Below are positions 23,032 through 30,361 of a stretch of 64,000 nucleotides of DNA, piece after piece (the stretch's first letter is position 1; each line of letters begins with the position of its first letter). Below the pieces are notes generated by a model that did not search any database, was not told the origin of the DNA, and was given only the letters and a program-made list of their open reading frames with translations. The stretch lies in contig NZ_CP018937.1 of assembly GCF_002849695.1 (NCBI RefSeq), forward strand, positions 4,092,001-4,156,000. Reading direction: 5' to 3'. Position numbers and translations under genes: made by a program. The DNA comes from Bacteroides fragilis. Lineage in GTDB: Bacteria > Bacteroidota > Bacteroidia > Bacteroidales > Bacteroidaceae.

Positions 23032-24921
23032 ATGAAGAAAAACCTACTCGGCATTCTATTGGCATGCGCTTTCCTCAGTTCATCTTTACAGGCACAAGTC
23101 CGGAAGGATACGACACAAGCAGGGCATAATTATGAAATAGACGGCGTGGTAGTGACCGGCACGAGGAATGAAACCGATATCCGTCACCTGCCAATGACAA
23201 TCTCTGTGGTGAACCGTGAAACCATCGGGCAACGCTCCGAACCTTCGTTGCTCCCCACGTTGACAGAACAAGTTCCCGGATTGTTCACCACCAGTCGTGG
23301 CGTGATGGGATATGGAGTGTCGAACGGTGCGGCAGGCGGTATCAGCCTGCGTGGTATAGGTGGCAGCCCCACTACAGGATTATTGGTATTGATTGACGGG
23401 CATCCCCAATACATGGGATTGATGGGACATCCCATTGCTGATGCTTACCAATCGATGCTGGCCGAGAAAGTGGAAGTTGTGCGCGGCCCCGCATCCGTAC
23501 TTTATGGCTCGAATGCCATGGGTGGAGTAATCAACATCGTAACCCGCCGGCAACGGGAAGACGGAGTGAGAACCGGAGTCCGACTGGGATATGGTTCGTA
23601 TGACACATGGATGACCGAAGCTACCAACCAAGTAAAAAAAGGACGTTTCAACAGCGTTATTACCGGATCTTATAACCGGACAAACGGTCATCGTCCCGAT
23701 ATGGAATTTGAGCAATATGGGGGATATACGAGGTTGGGTTATGAACTGGATCACAGCTGGAACGTATCGGCCGATCTGAACCTGACACACTTCAATGCTT
23801 CCAATCCGGGAACTGTCAGTGCACCGATTTTTGATAATGACTCGCGTATTACACGCGGCATGACTTCTTTTGCTCTCGAAAACAAATACGAACGTACATC
23901 GGGGGCACTCAAGTTTTTCTATAATTGGGGCAAACATCACATTAATGACGGATATGGTACGGGAGAAGAACCGTCAGACTACCGCTTCAATTCCAAGGAC
24001 CGGATGATGGGAATCTCCTGGTATCAGAGTGCCTCTTTATTTTCCGGCAACCGACTGACAGCAGGAATAGACTATATGCAATTCGGCGGTGAAGCCTGGA
24101 ACCGTTTCATTGCGGACAAACACAAAGAAGGTATCTCGAATAAATCGGAAAATGAGATTGCCGGATATCTCGATTTCCGCCAGGCAATCGGCAGTTACCT
24201 GACAATGGATGCAGGGCTCCGTATAGATCACCACACCGTCACCGGAACGGAATGGATACCACAAGTCGGTTTGTCGGTACAATTGCCACAAGACGCAAGC
24301 CTGAAAGCAATGGCCAGTAAAGGATTCCGTAACCCAACGATTCGTGAACTGTATATGTTCCGACCGGCCAATCCCGACTTGCTGCCGGAACGGCTGTGGA
24401 ATTACGAACTATCTTATTCACAACGCTTACTCAAAGGTACTTTTTATTATGGAGTCAACCTTTTTTACATCAACGGGGACAATATGATTCAGACCATTCG
24501 CACAGACGGACGCCCACTGAACGTAAACACAGGCAAAGTCGAGAATTGGGGAGCAGAAGCCGACATAGCATATCGCATTCACTCCATGTGGAGACTGACA
24601 GCTAACTACAGTTGGCTTCATATGAAGTATCCTCTGATAGCCGCACCCGAACATAAACTATATACAGGCATCGATTTCACACAAAAGAAATGGAGTTTCT
24701 CCACCGGAATACAATATGTGACAGGACTCTATACGGCAGTCGATCCTCAGAAAAAGAAAGAAAACTTCCTCCTGTGGAATCTTCGCGGCAGTTATCGCAT
24801 TTGTTCTATTGCCGGCCTGTTTGTAAAAGGGGAGAATCTGCTGGCACAACGTTATGAAATAAACGCAGGTTACCCCATGCCGAAAGCTACATGTATGGGA
24901 GGAATTAATATTAACTTTTAA
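23032..24921 (+). CDS. TonB-dependent outer membrane receptor, CirA/BtuB-like, 629 aa
   Basis: It starts MKKNLLGILLACAFLSSSLQ, a clear SPI signal. A TonB-box-like segment EIDGVVVTGT (about 30-40) is followed by the plug domain (GGISLRGIGGSPTTGLLVL, then VEVVRGPASVLYGSNAMGG). The remainder is a 22-strand type barrel ending in aromatic NINF. It lacks the SusC N-terminal extension, so it is a classic vitamin or metal receptor rather than a SusC. Linked to an ECF S component 16 nt downstream, it probably imports a small cofactor or metal chelate across the outer membrane. The gene is in frame with DUF1893 upstream. Confidence 0.92.
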   Translation: MKKNLLGILLACAFLSSSLQAQVRKDTTQAGHNYEIDGVVVTGTRNETDIRHLPMTISVVNRETIGQRSEPSLLPTLTEQVPGLFTTSRGVMGYGVSNGAAGGISLRGIGGSPTTGLLVLIDGHPQYMGLMGHPIADAYQSMLAEKVEVVRGPASVLYGSNAMGGVINIVTRRQREDGVRTGVRLGYGSYDTWMTEATNQVKKGRFNSVITGSYNRTNGHRPDMEFEQYGGYTRLGYELDHSWNVSADLNLTHFNASNPGTVSAPIFDNDSRITRGMTSFALENKYERTSGALKFFYNWGKHHINDGYGTGEEPSDYRFNSKDRMMGISWYQSASLFSGNRLTAGIDYMQFGGEAWNRFIADKHKEGISNKSENEIAGYLDFRQAIGSYLTMDAGLRIDHHTVTGTEWIPQVGLSVQLPQDASLKAMASKGFRNPTIRELYMFRPANPDLLPERLWNYELSYSQRLLKGTFYYGVNLFYINGDNMIQTIRTDGRPLNVNTGKVENWGAEADIAYRIHSMWRLTANYSWLHMKYPLIAAPEHKLYTGIDFTQKKWSFSTGIQYVTGLYTAVDPQKKKENFLLWNLRGSYRICSIAGLFVKGENLLAQRYEINAGYPMPKATCMGGININF

Positions 24922-24937
24922 TTATTACATCATAATT

Positions 24938-25450
24938 ATGGAAACAACATCTATCAAGCTTTATTCATTGAATTACAATGATACGAAAACGTATCTGACA
25001 ACGCTGCTGTTCGTAGTGGGCAATATGGCACTCCCCCAACTTTTCCATCTCATTCCCCAAGGTGGTATCACCTGGTTACCCATCTATTTTTTTACTTTGA
25101 TCGGAGCTTATAAATACGGATGGAAAGTAGGGCTACTGACAGCACTTCTATCACCTGTTTTAAACTCATTATTGTTCGGTATGCCCCAACCGGTGATCTT
25201 ACCCGCCATACTCTTAAAATCGACACTTTTAGCGATAGCTGCCGGTTATGCAGCCCACCGCTACAAACGCATTTCCATCCCTATCCTCCTCCTGGTCGTG
25301 TTATCCTATCAGGTGGTCGGCACTTTAGGCGAATGGATCCTTGTCAACGATTTCTTCAGTGCCGTACAGGATTTCCGTATCGGTCTGCCGGGAATGGCTC
25401 TGCAAATATTCGGAGGCTATCTGTTTATAAGTCGTTTGATTTATAAATAA
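24938..25450 (+). CDS. ECF transporter S component, 170 aa
   Basis: Six hydrophobic segments fill the chain (LTTLLFVVGNMALPQL, GGITWLPIYFFTLIGAY, VGLLTALLSPVLNSLL, PAILLKSTLLAIAAGY, SIPILLLVVLSYQVV, and the last near GMALQIFGGYLFI). The size and glycine/proline spacing match substrate-binding S subunits of energy-coupling factor importers. Specificity cannot be read from the sequence. It is the last gene of the LytS/LytTR-led operon, next to a TonB receptor, so the pair would take the same ligand across the outer and then inner membrane. The ATPase and T subunits are not in the window. Confidence 0.85.
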   Translation: METTSIKLYSLNYNDTKTYLTTLLFVVGNMALPQLFHLIPQGGITWLPIYFFTLIGAYKYGWKVGLLTALLSPVLNSLLFGMPQPVILPAILLKSTLLAIAAGYAAHRYKRISIPILLLVVLSYQVVGTLGEWILVNDFFSAVQDFRIGLPGMALQIFGGYLFISRLIYK

Positions 25451-25494
25451 ATGCGATAACAGACAATCTGCTTGATATAGCCCAACCACAAAAA

Positions 25495-25533
25495 AATGGA
25501 AGATATGACTTTCCGAACCGTCTATCTTCCATT
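25495..25533. terminator. Bidirectional terminator hairpin
   Basis: AATGGAAGATA (25495-25505) pairs with TATCTTCCATT (25523-25533) between convergent genes. A run of A before it gives a U-tract for the minus strand. Confidence 0.65.
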
Positions 25534-25541
25534 CTGCTTAT

Positions 25542-26192
25542 TTATTCTGCATTCTTCTTCAGCCATTCCACTCTGCGCTGGTCCGGCAGATGCTTTACCT
25601 GGAAGTATTCAAACTTAGCGTTGAATCCACTACCATCGGGACAAGCTGCCATCAGTCCAACCTTCACAGGAATATGATCCTGCAACCAGGCATTACGCAT
25701 CAGCGTGTAAGTTTTATCATCAAATGAATAGAAAATCTCTACTGCATCCAGCCGCCTGACAGCCTTTATCCAGATATAAGGTACCGTTTTATCTAACGTT
25801 ATCACACTCCAGTCACTCGTTTTATGAGTGACAACGGTACTCAAATTAAATTTTCCATCAACAAACTCAATACCCGCTTTAATGTAATTTTCATGATCGA
25901 TACGGAGCATCAGGCCGGCCTGATCGAAACGTTCTTTATACTCTCCGACAACCTTGACTTTCGCTTCAAATTCACCGCCATAAGTGGCATAATAGAAAGG
26001 TGCGTCATCTACTGTAAAACCGTAGTGAGAAATACGCCAGTAATCACTTTGCGGAGTAACGGACATAGACAATACGTTATTTTTTATCTCCCATTGTTCC
26101 GGTTCGTTGAACCATTGCATTTTTTCCAGTGTCTGCCCAAACATCATTTGTGCCATCAGGCCCATAAGCAGGCTTAAACATACTTTTTTCAT
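25542..26192 (-). CDS. DUF1349 (concanavalin-like) secreted protein, 216 aa
   Basis: After an SPI signal (MKKVCLSLLMGLMAQMMFGQ) the protein reads as a DUF1349 beta-sandwich: WRISHYGFTVDDAPFYY, YERFDQAGLMLRID-like residues, NYIKAGIEFVDGKFNL, and VKVGLMAACPDGSGF. The family is related to laminin-G/concanavalin folds and to the YesU type proteins of glycan loci; catalytic function is not established. Mature length near 195 is normal. It is downstream of, and in the same direction as, the maltose acetyltransferase-like gene (24 nt gap), so the two may form an operon from the promoter at 26833. Confidence 0.8.
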   Translation of the reverse strand: MKKVCLSLLMGLMAQMMFGQTLEKMQWFNEPEQWEIKNNVLSMSVTPQSDYWRISHYGFTVDDAPFYYATYGGEFEAKVKVVGEYKERFDQAGLMLRIDHENYIKAGIEFVDGKFNLSTVVTHKTSDWSVITLDKTVPYIWIKAVRRLDAVEIFYSFDDKTYTLMRNAWLQDHIPVKVGLMAACPDGSGFNAKFEYFQVKHLPDQRRVEWLKKNAE

Positions 26193-26216
26193 TGCTACCT
26201 TTTGATTATGTTTATT

Positions 26217-26804
26217 CTATAATAAATATTTTGTTTTATCTTCTTCCGTAATTTCCCGAATCACGCGACAAGGATTACCCGCAGCAATCACATTGGCAGG
26301 AATATCTCTATTTACTACACTTCCCGCACCTATCACTGTATTGTCACCAATCGTCACGCCCGGTAATACGCACACTTGTGCCCCAATCCACACATTATTT
26401 CCGACACGAATGGGACGGGCATATTCCAACCCTCGATTTCTCTGCTCCACATCCAAAGGATGACCTGCAGTATAGAAGCCACAGGATGGAGCGATAAAGA
26501 CATTATCACCGAACGTTACTTTAGCCTCATCCAGAATGACACAGTTCATATTGGCATAGAAATTTTCACCAATCTCAATGTTATAGCCATAGTCACAATA
26601 AAAAGGCTGTTCCAACAGAAAACGTTCTTTCGTCTTGCAAAACAACCGACGGATAATGGCCTCCCGTTCAGCTATCTGCGAGGGAGGTAAATGATTTAAG
26701 GTATAACACAGCTCTTTGCAAGACTGACGTTCGGCTATCAATTCTGTATCATAATTAACATCGTAAAGCCTGCCTGTCCCCATTTTTTCTTTTTCACTTT
26801 CCAT
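26217..26804 (-). CDS. Maltose/galactoside O-acetyltransferase family, 195 aa
   Basis: A Mac-type N-terminal helical segment (ELCYTLNHLPPSQIAEREAI) precedes a left-handed beta helix with hexapeptide repeats (IGENFYANMNCVILDEA, VTFGDNVFIAPSCGFYTAGHP split by position 95-115, VWIGAQVCVLPGVTIGDN, VIGAGSVVNRDIP, VIAAGNPCRVIREI). The histidine in YTAGHP is the conserved catalytic base of this family, which moves acetyl from acetyl-CoA to a sugar hydroxyl in the cytoplasm. Length is normal. The strong minus-strand promoter at 26833-26863 lies 29 nt upstream. Confidence 0.9.
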   Translation of the reverse strand: MESEKEKMGTGRLYDVNYDTELIAERQSCKELCYTLNHLPPSQIAEREAIIRRLFCKTKERFLLEQPFYCDYGYNIEIGENFYANMNCVILDEAKVTFGDNVFIAPSCGFYTAGHPLDVEQRNRGLEYARPIRVGNNVWIGAQVCVLPGVTIGDNTVIGAGSVVNRDIPANVIAAGNPCRVIREITEEDKTKYLL

Positions 26805-26824
26805 AAATAACTATGTTTTATGAT

Positions 26825-26863
26825 TACCTTTGCAAAGGTAAAAGCTTGTATCTAAGTACACAA
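26825..26863. promoter_or_regulatory. Palindromic face-to-face -7 boxes in a divergent promoter region
   Basis: TACCTTTGCAAAGGTA (26825-26840) is a perfect 16-bp palindrome made of two head-on -7 boxes. The minus-strand promoter also has TTG at 26863-26861 with 20-nt spacing and should drive the acetyltransferase. The plus-strand box lacks a good -33, so LuxR-type gene expression from it is less sure. Confidence 0.6.
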
Positions 26864-26893
26864 TGCTTATTAATAACCATTTCTTTTCCCAAT

Positions 26894-27649
26894 ATGGACA
26901 TTGTTGACAAACTGAACAAAGAGTTCCTGACTCAGCCCTTCTGCAAAAATGAACAGCTGCCGGAAGAACTGAATGAATACAAACGAATCGCATACAACTA
27001 TGCACGAATAGAAAATTCAATTGCCGTTCTAAGTGATATGCATACCAATATCAGCTATATCTATTATGGAGGAACAGCTGAGCCATTGGGCATAGCCCGA
27101 AAAGGAGAGAATCAAAATCTTGAATCAATCTGGGAAAAAGAAGTCTTTAAATATATCCATCCGGATGACTTGGCGGAAAAGTATGTACAGGAACTCCGTT
27201 TCTACCATTTCCTGAAACAGATTCCACACAAAAAACGTGCAGATTACTTTCTTATGAGCAAACTCCGTATGCGTGATCCTTCCGGGAAATATGTCCCTAT
27301 CCTACACAGGATGTTCTATGTAGCCACTCACTCAAACGACAGTATGTGGCTGGCTCTGTGTCTTTACAATTTGTCGGTCGATCCTACAATGAGTTGCAGA
27401 GTGATCAACTCGACAAACGGACAGATCATAGAACTGGAAAAGCAAGATTGCAGCAGATTGCTATCCGATAGGGAAAAGACAATATTACAGTTGATCGATA
27501 TGGGAAAAACAAGTCATGAGATCGCCTGGGAACTGTTTATAAGCAAAAATACCGTCAGCCGACACCGACAAAATATATTGGAAAAGCTTCAGGTAAAGAA
27601 CTCCATTGAAGCTTGCAGAATTGCCAAAGAGCTTAAGTTACTCTTCTAA
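26894..27649 (+). CDS. LuxR-type transcriptional regulator with PAS-like N domain, 251 aa
   Basis: The C-terminal 65 residues are a LuxR/GerE helix-turn-helix: LLSDREKTILQLIDMGKTS, then EIAWELFISKNTVSRHRQNI (split by position), LEKLQVKNSIEACRIAKEL. The N-terminal 180 residues (IAVLSDMHTNISYIYYGG, IWEKEVFKYIHPDDLAEKY, VPILHRMFYVA) look PAS-like, a form common in Bacteroides regulators. Start 26894 (MDIVDKLN) is chosen; an upstream in-frame ATG at 26813 precedes the -7 palindrome. It is divergent from the acetyltransferase-DUF1349 pair and may control it. Confidence 0.85.
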   Translation: MDIVDKLNKEFLTQPFCKNEQLPEELNEYKRIAYNYARIENSIAVLSDMHTNISYIYYGGTAEPLGIARKGENQNLESIWEKEVFKYIHPDDLAEKYVQELRFYHFLKQIPHKKRADYFLMSKLRMRDPSGKYVPILHRMFYVATHSNDSMWLALCLYNLSVDPTMSCRVINSTNGQIIELEKQDCSRLLSDREKTILQLIDMGKTSHEIAWELFISKNTVSRHRQNILEKLQVKNSIEACRIAKELKLLF

Positions 27650-27707
27650 TCAGTTTTTCGACTACCTTTCATTAATAATACGGTCAGTCGTTTATAAGCC
27701 TGAACAG

Positions 27708-28226
27708 TTAGAATAACCTGTCGGAGGACTCCAGGTCAAGCAAGATCTTCTTAGCAGGCAGCCCACCGCCATACCCTACTAATTTACGGTCACTGCCGAT
27801 CACACGATGACAAGGAACAAGTATCGAGATAGGGTTCGCTCCGTTGGCGGAAGCTATGGCACGGATAGCTTTAGGATTCCCCAGCTTTTGAGACAACCCT
27901 GCATAAGACATTGTTTTTCCATAAGAAATATTCAGCAGTTCGTTCCAAACAGTTTTCTGAAAATCAGTACCTACAAGAAGCAAAGGAATATCAAATGTAG
28001 TTCTTTGTCCGGCAAAATATTCATCCAGTTGACCGATCGTTCGTGTGATTACCTCAGATATGCCCTCCTTATAAGAAGCTTGCAACTCTTTTTGTATTCT
28101 TCTGTCGATGATGATCCTGCGTTCTTCTATCTTCCAATCACATAAGCAAAGTTTTTCCCGGTATGCCCCCAGTATCAGTTCTCCACATGGCGATTGATAA
28201 TATTGTATCTGAATAACATTTTCCAT
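27708..28226 (-). CDS. ogt: Methylated-DNA--protein-cysteine methyltransferase, 172 aa
   Basis: The active-site motif ILVPCHRVIGSD (Cys about residue 140) is followed by LVGYGGGLPAKKILLDLE, both diagnostic of O6-alkylguanine-DNA alkyltransferases. It accepts the alkyl group from O6-methylguanine onto the cysteine in a suicide reaction. The helix-turn-helix (GKTMSYAGLSQKLGNPKAI) that holds the DNA is intact. Length is typical of Ogt-type proteins. TACATTTG at 28311-28304 on the minus strand is a possible -7 box without a clear -33. Confidence 0.93.
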   Translation of the reverse strand: MENVIQIQYYQSPCGELILGAYREKLCLCDWKIEERRIIIDRRIQKELQASYKEGISEVITRTIGQLDEYFAGQRTTFDIPLLLVGTDFQKTVWNELLNISYGKTMSYAGLSQKLGNPKAIRAIASANGANPISILVPCHRVIGSDRKLVGYGGGLPAKKILLDLESSDRLF

Positions 28227-28484
28227 ATTTTTTCCTTTCTGTTTAATGAGAAATTAATGATCACCTATACATACCATATACTCGCAATCTATACCTTACA
28301 CAGCAAATGTACAGAATTTCCGGATGAAACCAGCCGGAGAGTTACTAAATTTCTTGTTTTTACCTAAAGATTTTATCACAGCTAAAAACGTTAATATCCG
28401 AATTTTCTCTACTGCCATAGACTTCCATTATATCCAATCCCTACAGTTGCTCACGTTTCGGAGCTATATCCCGTAAAAATATCT

Positions 28485-28547
28485 AAAAAGGCTGAAGTGC
28501 ACCCCAAAAGTTTTTTGTCCAACTTTTAGGGTGCACTTCAGCCTTTT
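28485..28547 (-). terminator. Very long hairpin terminator after the cupin gene
   Basis: AAAAGGCTGAAGTGCACCC (from 28486) pairs with GGGTGCACTTCAGCCTTTT (28529-28547). Inside, AAAAGTT pairs with AACTTTT, giving about 26 bp in all. U-rich flanks exist on both strands. The sequence looks like a recurrent Bacteroides intergenic repeat. The rest of the gap 28227-28570 shows no gene. Confidence 0.65.
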
Positions 28548-28570
28548 ACCGGTTTTATCAACTATTCTTT

Positions 28571-28924
28571 TTATTGTACGACTCCATCAGTCATGGTATA
28601 ACCCTCCAAGGAGCCTGCTTTCACCTGAATACAAATAAAACCGATAGGACTGTCAGATGCAGCAGAAATCTGACGTTTTCCATCCGGAGCAATACGGAGC
28701 CAATCCCCAGCCTGCAATTCTATCTTTTCGCCATCAATGGTGATAAAGCCCTTCCCCGAAAGGATGCCGTAAATTTCTTCATTCTGTTTATGTGAATGAA
28801 CAAAAGGGACTCCGGCACCGGCCGGAAGATGATTGATAGATACTTCGGCACCCGTCAGGGCAAGACTGTCATGCAACTCTACACGTGCATCTTGTGCTAC
28901 GCTCATTTTTTGATAATTCTTCAT
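28571..28924 (-). CDS. Small cupin-fold protein, 117 aa
   Basis: A single conserved-barrel cupin: HSHKQNEEIYGILSGKGFI carries the HxHxxxE metal motif (His about 42 and 44, Glu about 48). DWLRIAPDGKRQIS is the second motif, with the usual His replaced. Residues before it (LPAGAGVPFVH) and the final FICIQVKAGSLEGYT fit the family. Such small cupins bind a divalent metal or sense a small molecule; the reaction is unknown. The promoter at 28990-29020 gives it its own transcript. Confidence 0.85.
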   Translation of the reverse strand: MKNYQKMSVAQDARVELHDSLALTGAEVSINHLPAGAGVPFVHSHKQNEEIYGILSGKGFITIDGEKIELQAGDWLRIAPDGKRQISAASDSPIGFICIQVKAGSLEGYTMTDGVVQ

Positions 28925-28989
28925 AAATCCTTTATTTATTAATCAATAATAGTATTAAAAAGATCTCCTTTTCTGTGTTTGAGATGATA

Positions 28990-29020
28990 CAAAGGTAAGT
29001 AGTTTATAATCATCTAACAA
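28990..29020 (-). promoter_or_regulatory. Promoter for the cupin gene
   Basis: Minus strand TTG at 29020-29018, 20 nt, TACCTTTG at 28997-28990. Confidence 0.65.
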
Positions 29021-29193
29021 TAAGGAACTTCTATGTCAGTCACTTACCTCTGTGTTACTAATATTGTTTATTAAGTTGTTCAGAAAAGCAGATTTAACCC
29101 TCATTAACAGAAAAGATTCCAAAAGCAATCTATCGTAACATTCCACTTTTATCCCAATGATAGCAAATTGTGGCAAGACATACCTCTTCTTAC

Positions 29194-29228
29194 ACAAATT
29201 ACAGATATCATAACCTTGATTACGGATA
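29194..29228. promoter_or_regulatory. Composite direct-repeat operator upstream of the AraC gene
   Basis: ACAAATTACAGATA (29194-29207) and GATTACGGATA (29218-29228) place ATTACAGAT and ATTACGGAT 21 bp apart. The same layout occurs at 32718-32751, upstream of the flavodoxin gene. Two 9-bp repeats in phase on the helix is the usual form of an AraC-family target. Apart from this, 28925-29292 shows only the cupin promoter. Confidence 0.6.
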
Positions 29229-29292
29229 TAAGTGACAAGGAAGAACAATATTGGCCGGAACATCCTATCTTCGCAGGAAATAAGTGACTCCT

Positions 29293-30189
29293 ATGAAAGA
29301 AAGAATATTAAATATAGAAACCGTCCATCAATGCAACTGCTGCCTGGGCTGCAAAACACTCCATCCGCTGGTAAGTGTAATCAACCTGTCAAAGACCAAT
29401 CTGGAGCAGCAAATTATTAAATTTGATTTTTATACCATCCTGATGATGGAAGGGGAGATCGATGATGTTTTATATGGCCGCAAGTACTATGATTATTCCA
29501 ATGCATCATTGGTATTCCTCACACCGGGAGAATCTATCAAAATAAACAAAAGTAAAGCGCTTCCCTCAAAAGGGTGGCTGCTGGCATTTCATCCGGACTT
29601 GATTTCTCAAACCTCTTTGGGAGAACATATAAAAGATTACTCCTTCTTTTTTTACAATCCGGAGGAGGCACTCCACCTTTCTCAACGGGAAAAGGCCAAG
29701 GCTGTAGAATGCATATGCAACATCGAAGAGGAACTTTGTCATGCGATAGACTGCCACAGCAAAACACTGATTTCACGGTACATAGAATTGTTATTAGATC
29801 ATTGCAACCGTTTCTACGAGCGTCAGTTTATCACACGTTGCGAAGCTAACAAAAAGATTATAAAGAAAACAGATGTATTGTTGAAAGATTATATTCTATC
29901 CGGAAAATTAAAATACAATACATCGCCTTCATTGGGATACTGTGCAAAAATACTTCAACTGTCATCTCATTATTTCAATGACCTGCTAAAATTTGAAAGT
30001 GGAAAAAACATCGATGAATATTTCGAGTCAAAACGTTTGGAAATGGCTAAAAGCATGCTGCTCGACTCTAATAATACGGTAAGTGTAGTTACGGAAAAAC
30101 TGGGATACCCCAATATACGATACTTTAGCCGTTTATTTAAAAGAATTACCGGAGTAGCTCCGAATAATTACAGACTCTCACAGAATTAG
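29293..30189 (+). CDS. AraC-family transcriptional regulator, 298 aa
   Basis: The C-terminal 100 residues are the AraC double helix-turn-helix: SLGYCAKILQLSSHYFNDLL, KNIDEYFESKRLEMAKSMLL, then VVTEKLGYPNIRYFSRLFKR and ITGVAPNNYR. The N-terminal 180 residues include FYTILMMEGEIDDVLYGRKYY and a GESIKINKSKALPSKGWLL stretch, a cupin-like effector domain of the kind found in Bacteroides AraC proteins. A CNCCLGC cysteine cluster near residues 14-20 could sense metal or redox. Start at 29293 (MKERILN) is preferred; 29284 is possible. It probably controls itself and the convergent flavodoxin-DXS operon through the shared operator. Confidence 0.9.
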   Translation: MKERILNIETVHQCNCCLGCKTLHPLVSVINLSKTNLEQQIIKFDFYTILMMEGEIDDVLYGRKYYDYSNASLVFLTPGESIKINKSKALPSKGWLLAFHPDLISQTSLGEHIKDYSFFFYNPEEALHLSQREKAKAVECICNIEEELCHAIDCHSKTLISRYIELLLDHCNRFYERQFITRCEANKKIIKKTDVLLKDYILSGKLKYNTSPSLGYCAKILQLSSHYFNDLLKFESGKNIDEYFESKRLEMAKSMLLDSNNTVSVVTEKLGYPNIRYFSRLFKRITGVAPNNYRLSQN

Positions 30190-30361
30190 AAACTTTTTCT
30201 GATAATAATGGAGGAACTACATCACGTAACTCCTCCATTGTTTCTACGACAACAGCCTATGCTGGATATAAAGCCAGCGTCGCACCCAAATTCTTTTTCA
30301 TAATATCTCTTTTATTCTGAGTTTTCCTCCTTTTTACTTATTCCACAGATTGTGAGTGTTC

